A DNA stretch of 5,337 bases, from NCBI GenBank assembly GCA_017382775.1, contig JAFNZQ010000206.1, positions 1-5,337 on the forward strand, in the 5' to 3' direction. The DNA comes from Spirochaetaceae bacterium (GTDB lineage Bacteria > Spirochaetota > Spirochaetia > Treponematales > Treponemataceae). Positions within the stretch are counted from its first letter, which is position 1, and each line of letters starts with the position of its first letter. The notes below the pieces were generated by a model, which was not told the DNA's origin, ran no database searches, and saw only the letters and a list, made by a program, of their open reading frames with translations. The position numbers and the translations under genes were made by a program. Shown here one piece after another: positions 1 to 5,337 of this stretch.

Positions 1-2475
1 CGGGGAATTCCCATTGAAAGCCGCAACGAGTTTGGGGAAACACCTCTTTTCGTGGCCACAAAGAACGGTTCGGCTCTCGCAACTCGCATTTTGCTCACAA
101 ATAAGGCCGATATAACTGTCCGTGACAATAAGGGAATTTCCGCCCAAAAATACTTTTTGGAAAACGATTCCCTAATTGACGAATGCGTCAAGGCGAAAAT
201 CAGTATTTATCCTGCATCATCCACCGAGGAGAAAAACACGGATCGTGATTACGACTACTTTGAAGACTGTCTTCGAACCTATAACGTAAATCTTCGTTTT
301 GAATTTGCCCTAACGCCATTACATTACGCCACATCGCGGAATCATCGGGAAATCGTAAAATTCTTGATACGACGAAATGCGGACATAAATGCGGTGAACA
401 TAAATGGGCAAACGCCGCTACATTACGCCCTGGAATACGGAAATGCTGAATTGTTTTTGCGACTGTTGGATGCCGGTGCTGATGTAAATGCACGAGATGT
501 TTCGGGGAAAAACTCTCTTCATTATATTTCCGTTCCCAAACCCATAAATGACCATAGCGGAAATTTTACGGAAAAACTTTCTCTCCAAAAGGAAACCGTT
601 ACGGACATTCAAAAGGCCTCGGACAAAAGCCTTTGCGACTTTGTTTTTGACAACAAAATCACCTTGCAGCAGTACGATATTTACAAAATTCTCTTGGATT
701 TTGGAGCTGACACAAATTCAAAAGACAGCGGAGGAAATGCCGCTCTCCATATTGCCATAAATCGCAAACTGGATTTGAAAATTTTTGAACTGTTAATTTC
801 CGCAGGTGCAAACTTTTTGGAACGAAACAAAAACGGTTCCACTCCCCTTTCCTTGGCTGTTTCAAATTCCATGCCAAAACATAGTGAATTTTTAATAAAT
901 ATGGGTGCGGACATTCACAGTGAAGACATTTTAGGGTACACTCCGCTTATTGGAGCCATCGCTTCCAACTCCATGGAAATGCTGAAAGCCGTCATCAATG
1001 ACAGGAATGTGGAATCACGAGATAAAAACGGAAATACGCCCTTACACATTGCTGTGGACTTAATGGCCAGTACCGCGTGTTTGGAACACATCCATCGATG
1101 TATGATCACCTTGGATGTGGACGCTCAAAATCTTAAAGGAAACACACCCCTTTACTTGGCCATTAAAAATAACCACAAAGAAGCCGGCCTTTTGCTTTTG
1201 CAATGGAAAGCCAACGTTTTTCTGGAAAATATGCGTGGCTACTCTCCCTTGCACTTGGCCTTTGATTTAGGCGGTGACCAACAGGACTGGATAATCAATG
1301 ACACCGTTGTTGCAGCCAGAGACAGTTTGGGAAATACGGCCTTGCATTTTGCTGCGGAATGGAAAAAGGATGAAGCCGTAACAAAACTTTTGGATGCCGG
1401 AGCCAACATAAATGCAAAGAACCAAAACGGCGAAACACCGATTTTCTTCGCAATGAAAGCTAACAGCGTTTCCACCATTCGCCTTTTTGCCGACAATAAA
1501 CGCATTGATTTGGACGCCCGAGATAAGTTGGGAAATTCCGTGTTGCATACAGGCGTTACCCACATGGCCGACAACGCAACCTTGGTTCTTTTCGGGTACG
1601 GAATTGACAAAGAGGCACAAAACCTTGCCGGAAAAACACCATTGGGAGAAGCGGTAAGTCAAAACCGCCGAGGAATGATTCGCCTTTATTTGGAAAATAA
1701 AGCCAATGTAAACGCAGCCGATGCGCGAGGAATTACCATTCTCATTGACAGCGTTAAAAAGAAAAATTACGAAAACGTGAAAATGCTTTTGGATGCAGGT
1801 GCCTCTGCCGAATTGCAATCAGTGGACGGAAAAACGGCCTTCCACGAAGCCGTTTTAGGTGGAAACATCACAATGATAAAACTCGTTAAGAGTGCCAATT
1901 CCGATCCGCTAATCCGCGATATTCACGGAGAATCCCCCTTGTCCTTGGCATTCAAAACCAAAAACGAAGAGATTGTGGCTTCTGTTTTGCCGGACAACAT
2001 AAATGCGGCCGATAGTGAGGGAAACACGCCCATCCACTTGGGAATTTTGCACGACATAGACGATTTTATTTTTGAACTAATGGTGAAAAAGGGCTATCCT
2101 GTGGATCGTCGTAACAAAAACGGCTCTGTGGCCTTGTTGGATGCCATAAAACAGGGAAAATTCAATCTTGCGGAAATTTTGTTGGATAATAACGCCAATC
2201 CGTTCGTAAAAGACAAGGACGATTCCTCCGTTTCCATCGCCATGATTCAAAAATACGATATTTTGAATAAAATAATCGAGGTAACGGGCGAAAAAAAAGA
2301 CGAAGCCGGTGACACTCTTCTCCATTATGGAGCAAAATATGGTGATGAGCGAACGGTTATGCGACTTTTGGATTTGGGCTTTTCAAAGCAGGAACGCAAC
2401 ACGGCGGAACAAACACCCTATGACGTGGCCGTTGCTTGGCAAAGACCATATATTGCCGATATATTAAAGTTATAA
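1..2475 (+). CDS. Ankyrin-repeat protein, 5' end cut by window edge
   Basis: The frame is open from base 1, and the first visible residues (NEFGETPLFVA) already lie inside an ankyrin repeat. The true start is therefore to the left, and the GTG at 52 is internal. The visible 824 residues hold about 22 ankyrin repeats of roughly 33 residues, recognised by the G-x-TPLHxA helix start and the LLxxGAxxNA-D/N loop. Clear copies begin near residues 119, 243, 342, 442, 475, 509, 542, 672 and 768. Two stretches break the array, about residues 58-101 and 178-223; both look like loop insertions. Ankyrin repeats form a curved solenoid that binds other proteins; no catalytic domain is visible, and any signal peptide would lie outside the window. 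A scaffold or interaction role is inferred and the partner is unknown. The gene ends TTA TAA and is followed after 39 bases by a small acidic gene on the same strand. Confidence 0.93.
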   Translation, partial: RGIPIESRNEFGETPLFVATKNGSALATRILLTNKADITVRDNKGISAQKYFLENDSLIDECVKAKISIYPASSTEEKNTDRDYDYFEDCLRTYNVNLRFEFALTPLHYATSRNHREIVKFLIRRNADINAVNINGQTPLHYALEYGNAELFLRLLDAGADVNARDVSGKNSLHYISVPKPINDHSGNFTEKLSLQKETVTDIQKASDKSLCDFVFDNKITLQQYDIYKILLDFGADTNSKDSGGNAALHIAINRKLDLKIFELLISAGANFLERNKNGSTPLSLAVSNSMPKHSEFLINMGADIHSEDILGYTPLIGAIASNSMEMLKAVINDRNVESRDKNGNTPLHIAVDLMASTACLEHIHRCMITLDVDAQNLKGNTPLYLAIKNNHKEAGLLLLQWKANVFLENMRGYSPLHLAFDLGGDQQDWIINDTVVAARDSLGNTALHFAAEWKKDEAVTKLLDAGANINAKNQNGETPIFFAMKANSVSTIRLFADNKRIDLDARDKLGNSVLHTGVTHMADNATLVLFGYGIDKEAQNLAGKTPLGEAVSQNRRGMIRLYLENKANVNAADARGITILIDSVKKKNYENVKMLLDAGASAELQSVDGKTAFHEAVLGGNITMIKLVKSANSDPLIRDIHGESPLSLAFKTKNEEIVASVLPDNINAADSEGNTPIHLGILHDIDDFIFELMVKKGYPVDRRNKNGSVALLDAIKQGKFNLAEILLDNNANPFVKDKDDSSVSIAMIQKYDILNKIIEVTGEKKDEAGDTLLHYGAKYGDERTVMRLLDLGFSKQERNTAEQTPYDVAVAWQRPYIADILKL

Positions 2476-2504
2476 AATATTTTTCCGAAATTATATATTA
2501 TACC

Positions 2505-2510
2505 GGAGGT
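2505..2510 (+). promoter_or_regulatory. Strong ribosome binding site of the acidic small gene
   Basis: GGAGGT lies five bases (all T) before the ATG at 2515. It is the best Shine-Dalgarno match in the window and is the main evidence that this low-complexity frame is translated. The preceding 30 bases are AT-rich with TATATT-like strings, but no -35 stands at the right distance. Read-through from the ankyrin gene is the simplest source of its message. Confidence 0.85.
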
Positions 2511-2514
2511 TTTT

Positions 2515-2775
2515 ATGTTTGACGATTACGAATTTGAGCAGTCTCTTATGAGCGACTACGATGACGAAGACGACGATTTGTACGTTTTGGATGATGACGA
2601 CGATGACGAAGACTTCGATGACTATGATGAAGATGAAGAAGATTGGTCTGAATTCGATGAAGAAGATTGGTCCGATGACGACGATGAAGACTTCTACGAC
2701 GACGAAGATGACGAATTTTACGATGACGAAGAGGATGATGAATTTTACGACGACGACATGGACGAAGATTTTTAA
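2515..2775 (+). CDS. Small, extremely acidic, aromatic-rich repeat protein
   Basis: I do not recognise a characterised family. The 86-residue product has 40 Asp and 17 Glu (66% acidic) and no Lys, Arg or His, so its net charge is near -57. It also has 17 aromatic residues (8 Phe, 7 Tyr, 2 Trp), unusual for a disordered polyanion. Only residues 1-25 contain a few other side chains (Q9, L11, L22, V24, L25). From residue 41 on it is built of an 8-9 residue unit, acidic triplet, then WS or FY, then DD(E), and DEDF occurs at residues 31-34, 57-60 and 83-86. There is no signal peptide or membrane segment, so it should be cytoplasmic. The start is set by GGAGGT five bases upstream. It follows the ankyrin gene by 39 bases and ends before a hairpin. 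Possible roles are nucleic-acid mimic, cation buffer or chaperone for a basic partner; all are speculation. Confidence 0.8.
   Translation: MFDDYEFEQSLMSDYDDEDDDLYVLDDDDDDEDFDDYDEDEEDWSEFDEEDWSDDDDEDFYDDEDDEFYDDEEDDEFYDDDMDEDF
2635..2772 (+). repeat. In-frame tandem repeat of 24-27 bases
   Basis: Five full units and one partial unit stand head to tail: 2635-2658, 2659-2682, 2683-2706 (24 bases each), 2707-2733, 2734-2760 (27 bases each) and 2761-2772. They encode EEDWSEFD, EEDWSDDD, DEDFYDDE, DDEFYDDEE, DDEFYDDDM and DEDF. All unit lengths are multiples of three. The first two units share their first 14 bases, and the fourth and fifth are also near-identical at their starts. Synonymous GAT/GAC and GAA/GAG changes scattered among the units suggest old duplications rather than a recent expansion. 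Confidence 0.75.
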
Positions 2776-2782
2776 AAATCTT
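2765..2782. repeat. 18-bp perfect palindrome across the stop codon
   Basis: The arms AAGATTTTT and AAAAATCTT are exact reverse complements with no spacer. They span the last two codons and the TAA of the acidic gene. In RNA this could form a weak, all-but-AU stem of about seven pairs. It lies nine bases before the GC-rich hairpin, so it may add to the termination region for either strand, or be an accident of AT-rich sequence. Confidence 0.5.
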
Positions 2783-2791
2783 TAATAGATA

Positions 2792-2810
2792 TGCCGAGGT
2801 TTCCTCGGCA
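2792..2810. terminator. Hairpin between convergent genes, probable bidirectional terminator
   Basis: TGCCGAGG and CCTCGGCA form a perfect 8-bp stem closed by a TTT loop, in the 45-base gap between two converging genes. It is 16 bases past the acidic gene's stop and 10 bases past the stop of the leftward ATPase gene. It is not a textbook intrinsic terminator: rightward, the stem is followed by CGTCGTAAAA with no T run; leftward, it is followed by TATCTATTAAAG and only later by a T5 run. The placement and the GC stem in AT-rich surroundings make a terminator or 3'-end stabiliser the best reading. Confidence 0.65.
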
Positions 2811-2820
2811 CGTCGTAAAA

Positions 2821-4407
2821 TCAAAATTCAAAACCGCAGTTTTTCCTAAAAATAATTGCTTCCTCCATGTGGTTTTCTCTTATTTCCGCGGATTCATCCA
2901 AGTCCGCAATGGTTCTTGCGATTTTTACGCAACTTTCGATTCCTCTCTTCGAAAAATTATTTTTTTCTCCCTCCTCCATGAGTAATGTTTTTATTCTGTC
3001 TGTGAGTGAGCAGATTTTTTCCATTTGCTCCGGCAGAAGATGGGAATTAAGACAATTTTGTCGTTGAAATTGTATCCTGCGGGCCTTTTCCACCTTTTTC
3101 TGAATCTCCGCGGAAGAAAACCTTTCTTTTTCCAAAAAAGAATCATCGCAAATAAAAGACTCCATTTCCAAACGAAAATTTTCGTAAACGGGAATGCGTA
3201 AATCAATTCTGTCCAAAAAGGGCGCGGAAAATTTTCGCCAAAACCGCTGAACGTTTTGCGGCGGACAAGTACATATATGCTCCGAAGAACCTAAATTTCC
3301 GCAAGGACAAGGATTTGTAGCCAATAAAAGCTGAAAACGTGCCGGAAAAGTGGTGTGCCGTCCCGCACGACTTAAAAAGATGCTACCTGTTTCCAAGGGA
3401 ATACGCAAAGATTGCAGCACCGAAGGTTTAAACTCCGAAGCCTCATCTAAAAACAAAACACCGTTGTGAGCAAGGGAAATTTCCCCGGGCCGACATTGTG
3501 GTCCGCCGCCTATCATACCTTCCAGTGATGAAGACTGGTGTGGCTGGCGAAAGGGCGCGGTTTTAAGGGCCTTTCCGCCGGCGGGAATAAGTCCGGCTAA
3601 ACTGTAAATTCTCGTAACGGAACGACCTTCTTCCCGATTTAACAGAGGTATTATGGAGGAAAACCGTTGCAAGGCCAAGGTTTTTCCGCAACCGGGTGGA
3701 CCATAGGCCAGCAAATTATGTCCTCCGGCGGCGGCAAGTTCCATTCCCCGAAGCAAAACGTTTTGTTTTTTCACCACGGACAAATCGCTGTCTGCAAAAA
3801 CTTCATCAAATTCAATTTTTTCCGGAAAGGAAGCCTTTCGCTTTTCCTCTTTTGTGCAAAAAAATTCTTCGGGAAGAGTGGAAATTACCTCAAAGGCTTC
3901 TTCCAGTGAACTTACCGGAAAAATTTTTATTTCCGTGTTTCCCGAAGCATCTTGACCGATTTCGCTAACTTCCTGTTGGTTTTCTTTGGGGATTATACAA
4001 AAGGAAAAGCCTTTTTCCAAAGCCGTTGATACTGCCGCATGAACGCCACGAACCCCACGAACATTCCCCGACAACTCCAATTCGCCCATTACCAAAACAC
4101 GGCCTTTTTCCCTCAAACGAGGAACAACCTCTTTATTTTTTTCCCCAAGAACGGCCAAAGCAATAGCCAAATCAAAACCGCTTCCTTCCTTGCGAATATC
4201 TGCCGGAGACAGACTTATGAGTATTCGCTCCAAGGGAAAATCGAAGCCACTGTTCCGAATAGCAGAACGCATCCGTTCTCTGGATTCCTTTACCGCATTA
4301 TCCGCCAATCCCACCAAATCCACTGCAGGAATTCCCCGACGTAAATCAACTTCCACTGTAACTAAAAGTCCTTCGTAGCCAAAAGGTGAAAAACTAAAAA
4401 TTTCCAT
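2821..4407 (-). CDS. comM: YifB/ComM-family AAA+ ATPase (Mg-chelatase-like)
   Basis: A complete 528-residue protein, slightly longer than the usual 500-515 of the family. Residues 1 to about 170 form the N-terminal Lon-protease-like (ChlI) domain, with the family stretches VTVEVDLRRGIPAVDLVGLA and ISLSPADIRKEGSGFDLAIA. The AAA+ core carries Walker A GPPGCGKT (236-243), Walker B VLFLDE (317-322), TNPCPCG (364-370) with a further CTC at 379-381 as a likely metal-binding cysteine set, and LDRIDLR (398-404). The C-terminal helical domain is at about 483-521, including KIARTIADL. In the studied ComM proteins this enzyme is a hexameric helicase that drives branch migration of incoming DNA during natural transformation; homologues occur widely in non-competent bacteria, so a general recombination role is possible here. 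The ATG at 4407 is chosen because the family homology begins there; its Shine-Dalgarno is poor (AGGG only one base away). It lies 52 bases downstream of the lipoprotein gene. Confidence 0.95.
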   Translation of the reverse strand: MEIFSFSPFGYEGLLVTVEVDLRRGIPAVDLVGLADNAVKESRERMRSAIRNSGFDFPLERILISLSPADIRKEGSGFDLAIALAVLGEKNKEVVPRLREKGRVLVMGELELSGNVRGVRGVHAAVSTALEKGFSFCIIPKENQQEVSEIGQDASGNTEIKIFPVSSLEEAFEVISTLPEEFFCTKEEKRKASFPEKIEFDEVFADSDLSVVKKQNVLLRGMELAAAGGHNLLAYGPPGCGKTLALQRFSSIIPLLNREEGRSVTRIYSLAGLIPAGGKALKTAPFRQPHQSSSLEGMIGGGPQCRPGEISLAHNGVLFLDEASEFKPSVLQSLRIPLETGSIFLSRAGRHTTFPARFQLLLATNPCPCGNLGSSEHICTCPPQNVQRFWRKFSAPFLDRIDLRIPVYENFRLEMESFICDDSFLEKERFSSAEIQKKVEKARRIQFQRQNCLNSHLLPEQMEKICSLTDRIKTLLMEEGEKNNFSKRGIESCVKIARTIADLDESAEIRENHMEEAIIFRKNCGFEF

Positions 4408-4459
4408 ACCCTGTTTATGGCAAAAAAGAGGAAAAAATCCATATTTTGGAGATAAAAAT

Positions 4460-5203
4460 TTATTGTCCCCAGTGAACGGTGGCAGTACAGTTTTCCAGCC
4501 ACTCGGCACTCCAACCGGCGGGAGCGGAAGACGCCTCGCAATAAATATCCGTTAGATTTACACAACTATCAAAAACGCCGGCACCCAAAGTGGTAACATT
4601 TTCACCGATTCGGAAAGATGTTATGGAAGAACAAAAGGCGAAGGCATTGGTTCCGATTTGGGAAACGGAAGAAGGAAGTTCACTTATTTCTAACTTTCTG
4701 CAATTGGCAAAGGCAGAATTTCCGATGGAATCAAGGGAAGGTGGCATTTTGAAGCTCTGTAAGCTTTCACAGCCAAAAAAAGCCCGATTGCCAATAGACC
4801 TTATGTTGTTTACATTTTCCACAGAAATAAGCTCCGTGGCCATTTCGAAGGCACTTTCTTGTAACTCCACAATGGAAGAAGACAACAAAACACTTTCGAA
4901 AGACAAAGCTATTTCCCTAACACCTTTCACTGCGGTTACGGGCAACTGACCTTTACTACCATTAAAAACAAGGGGAAGAACAATCCGCTCCGTTCCGGAA
5001 GAACCTTTGGCACCGGAAAGCCAAACATAGCCATCTTCGGCGGAATTTAACTGATAGTACAGCCTTACGGTTATGGGCTCTTCCAACATTTGATCATCGA
5101 AAGAGCGAATATACCTTTCTTGTTCCATCTCCGGATTTATCTCGGTGGCACAGGAAGAGAGAAAAAACAAAAAAATTCCCAATAAACAAATTCTTTTAAC
5201 CAT
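4460..5203 (-). CDS. Leucine-rich repeat (LRR_5, BspA-like) lipoprotein
   Basis: The 247-residue product starts MVKR, then a hydrophobic stretch (residues 5-15) and a lipobox LSSC with the acylated cysteine at 18, followed by Ala-Thr-Glu. It should be a lipoprotein anchored in the envelope. Residues 20-95 resemble no domain I can name. From about 105 to 225 there are five LRR_5 repeats of about 23 residues of the form IxxIGxxAFxxCxxLxSFxxPxSL, with clear copies at SIGNRAFFGCESL, SIGNSAFANCRKL, QIGTNAFAFCSSI and TLGAGVFDSCVNL. The C-terminus, IYCEA...ATVHWGQ, is the usual cap of this family. Such proteins are common in Treponema, Bacteroidetes and protozoa; some (BspA, LrrA) bind host proteins or mediate bacterial co-aggregation. 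An adhesion role here is only inferred. It is short for the family. The start is supported by a GAGG site four bases upstream and a promoter behind it. Confidence 0.9.
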   Translation of the reverse strand: MVKRICLLGIFLFFLSSCATEINPEMEQERYIRSFDDQMLEEPITVRLYYQLNSAEDGYVWLSGAKGSSGTERIVLPLVFNGSKGQLPVTAVKGVREIALSFESVLLSSSIVELQESAFEMATELISVENVNNIRSIGNRAFFGCESLQSFKMPPSLDSIGNSAFANCRKLEISELPSSVSQIGTNAFAFCSSITSFRIGENVTTLGAGVFDSCVNLTDIYCEASSAPAGWSAEWLENCTATVHWGQ

Positions 5204-5207
5204 AAGG

Positions 5208-5211
5208 CCTC
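5208..5211 (-). promoter_or_regulatory. Ribosome binding site of the lipoprotein gene
   Basis: On the minus strand GAGG stands four bases before the ATG at 5203. The spacing is slightly short but workable. It supports this start, which also gives a correct lipoprotein signal peptide. Confidence 0.65.
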
Positions 5212-5242
5212 ATATTAATTTTCGGAATTTTCCCCTCTTTAA

Positions 5243-5271
5243 ATTATACCATATTTTTCTGTATTTTACAA
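5243..5271 (-). promoter_or_regulatory. Leftward sigma70-type promoter of the lipoprotein gene
   Basis: On the minus strand there is TTGTAA (5266-5271, four of six matches to the -35 consensus), a 17-base spacer and a perfect TATAAT (5243-5248), preceded by TG at the extended -10 position (TGGTATAAT). Transcription would begin near 5236, giving a leader of about 33 bases before the ATG at 5203. It probably also serves the ATPase gene downstream, since no terminator or clear promoter is seen in the 52-base gap between them. Confidence 0.75.
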
Positions 5272-5283
5272 GGAATAAAATAC
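5261..5283. promoter_or_regulatory. 8-bp inverted repeat between divergent promoters, candidate operator
   Basis: GTATTTTA (5261-5268) and TAAAATAC (5276-5283) are perfect reverse complements separated by seven bases. The left arm overlaps the -35 hexamer of the leftward promoter, and the repeat ends 17 bases before the -35 of the rightward promoter. Neither predicted transcript contains it, so it would act as DNA, for example as a site for a dimeric repressor, rather than as an RNA hairpin. Chance occurrence in AT-rich DNA cannot be excluded. Confidence 0.45.
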
Positions 5284-5300
5284 CTCTCCCACCAAAAACC

Positions 5301-5329
5301 TTGACAATCGGCAGTTTTTGTGGTATAAT
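5301..5329 (+). promoter_or_regulatory. Rightward consensus promoter leaving the window
   Basis: TTGACA (5301-5306), a 17-base spacer and TATAAT (5324-5329) match the sigma70 consensus in all twelve positions, and TG at 5321-5322 adds an extended -10. Transcription should start near 5336, two bases from the window edge, so its gene is not visible. Such a perfect promoter suggests a strongly expressed unit, or one held down by a regulator; the type of product cannot be told from here. Confidence 0.85.
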
Positions 5330-5337
5330 TTTATAAC

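Noticed and set aside
52..54. GTG as start of the ankyrin gene
   Set aside because: The same frame is open to base 1 and already encodes the first part of an ankyrin repeat; no ribosome binding site precedes the GTG.
1267..1818. Long antisense frame of 183 codons within the ankyrin gene
   Set aside because: Its product has no recognisable domain, and the sense strand encodes continuous ankyrin repeats through the whole stretch.
2291..2298. Run of eight A as a phase-variation or slippage site in the ankyrin gene
   Set aside because: It is a single short tract encoding Glu-Lys-Lys in frame, in an AT-rich genome; nothing else points to switching.
2546..2824. Antisense frame coding an Arg/His-rich 92-residue peptide
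   Set aside because: It is the mirror of the GAN codon run of the acidic gene (GTC/ATC/TTC shifted to CGT/CAT). It has no Shine-Dalgarno, and the sense frame has a strong one.
4434..4450. Possible terminator TCCA-AAATA-TGGA plus T6 between the lipoprotein and comM genes (minus strand)
   Set aside because: The stem has only four pairs and is AU-rich, too weak for a convincing terminator.
4408..4509. N-terminal extension of the ComM homologue to an ATG at 4509
   Set aside because: The extra 34 residues have no family similarity and would overlap the end of the lipoprotein gene in another frame; homology begins exactly at the Met at 4407.
4590..4949. Rightward 119-codon frame inside the lipoprotein gene
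   Set aside because: It is antisense to clear LRR_5 repeats and has no ribosome binding site.
5145..5336. Rightward frame over the lipoprotein start and promoter region
   Set aside because: It runs antisense to the signal peptide and through both promoters, with no ribosome binding site and no recognisable product.

Overview
The window most likely comes from a spirochaete of the Treponema group. The basis is protein style rather than a marker gene: a long ankyrin-repeat protein with the RD-x-x-G-N-x-x-LH repeat type seen in treponemes, a YifB/ComM-family ATPase beginning MEIFSFSPFGYEG, and a small BspA-like (LRR_5) leucine-rich lipoprotein. Base composition is moderately AT-rich. The genus is an inference; no rRNA or tRNA is present to confirm it.

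Layout. Two genes read rightward. The first is an ankyrin-repeat protein whose 5' end lies outside the window (1-2475). The second is an 86-residue, extremely acidic, aromatic-rich small protein with its own strong ribosome binding site (2515-2775). A 45-base convergent gap (2776-2820) holds a GC-rich hairpin that probably ends transcription from both sides. Two genes then read leftward: the YifB/ComM-type AAA+ protein (2821-4407) and, upstream of it in the same direction, the LRR_5 lipoprotein (4460-5203). They are 52 bases apart and may form a two-gene operon behind a sigma70-type promoter at 5243-5271. The right end (5204-5337) is a divergent regulatory region. A rightward promoter with both hexamers at consensus and an extended -10 fires out of the window near position 5336. 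An 8-bp inverted repeat lies between the two promoters and overlaps the -35 of the leftward one.

Working together. Nothing shows that the four genes form one system. The ComM homologue is expected to act on recombining DNA in the cytoplasm, the lipoprotein sits in the envelope, and the ankyrin protein is probably a protein-binding scaffold. The least explained item is the small acidic protein: 57 of 86 residues are Asp or Glu, there is no Lys, Arg or His, and an 8-9 residue unit is repeated, each copy carrying an aromatic residue. It follows the ankyrin gene closely and the two may be co-transcribed. No mobile element, CRISPR array, tRNA or rRNA was found. No gap between genes exceeds 134 bases.
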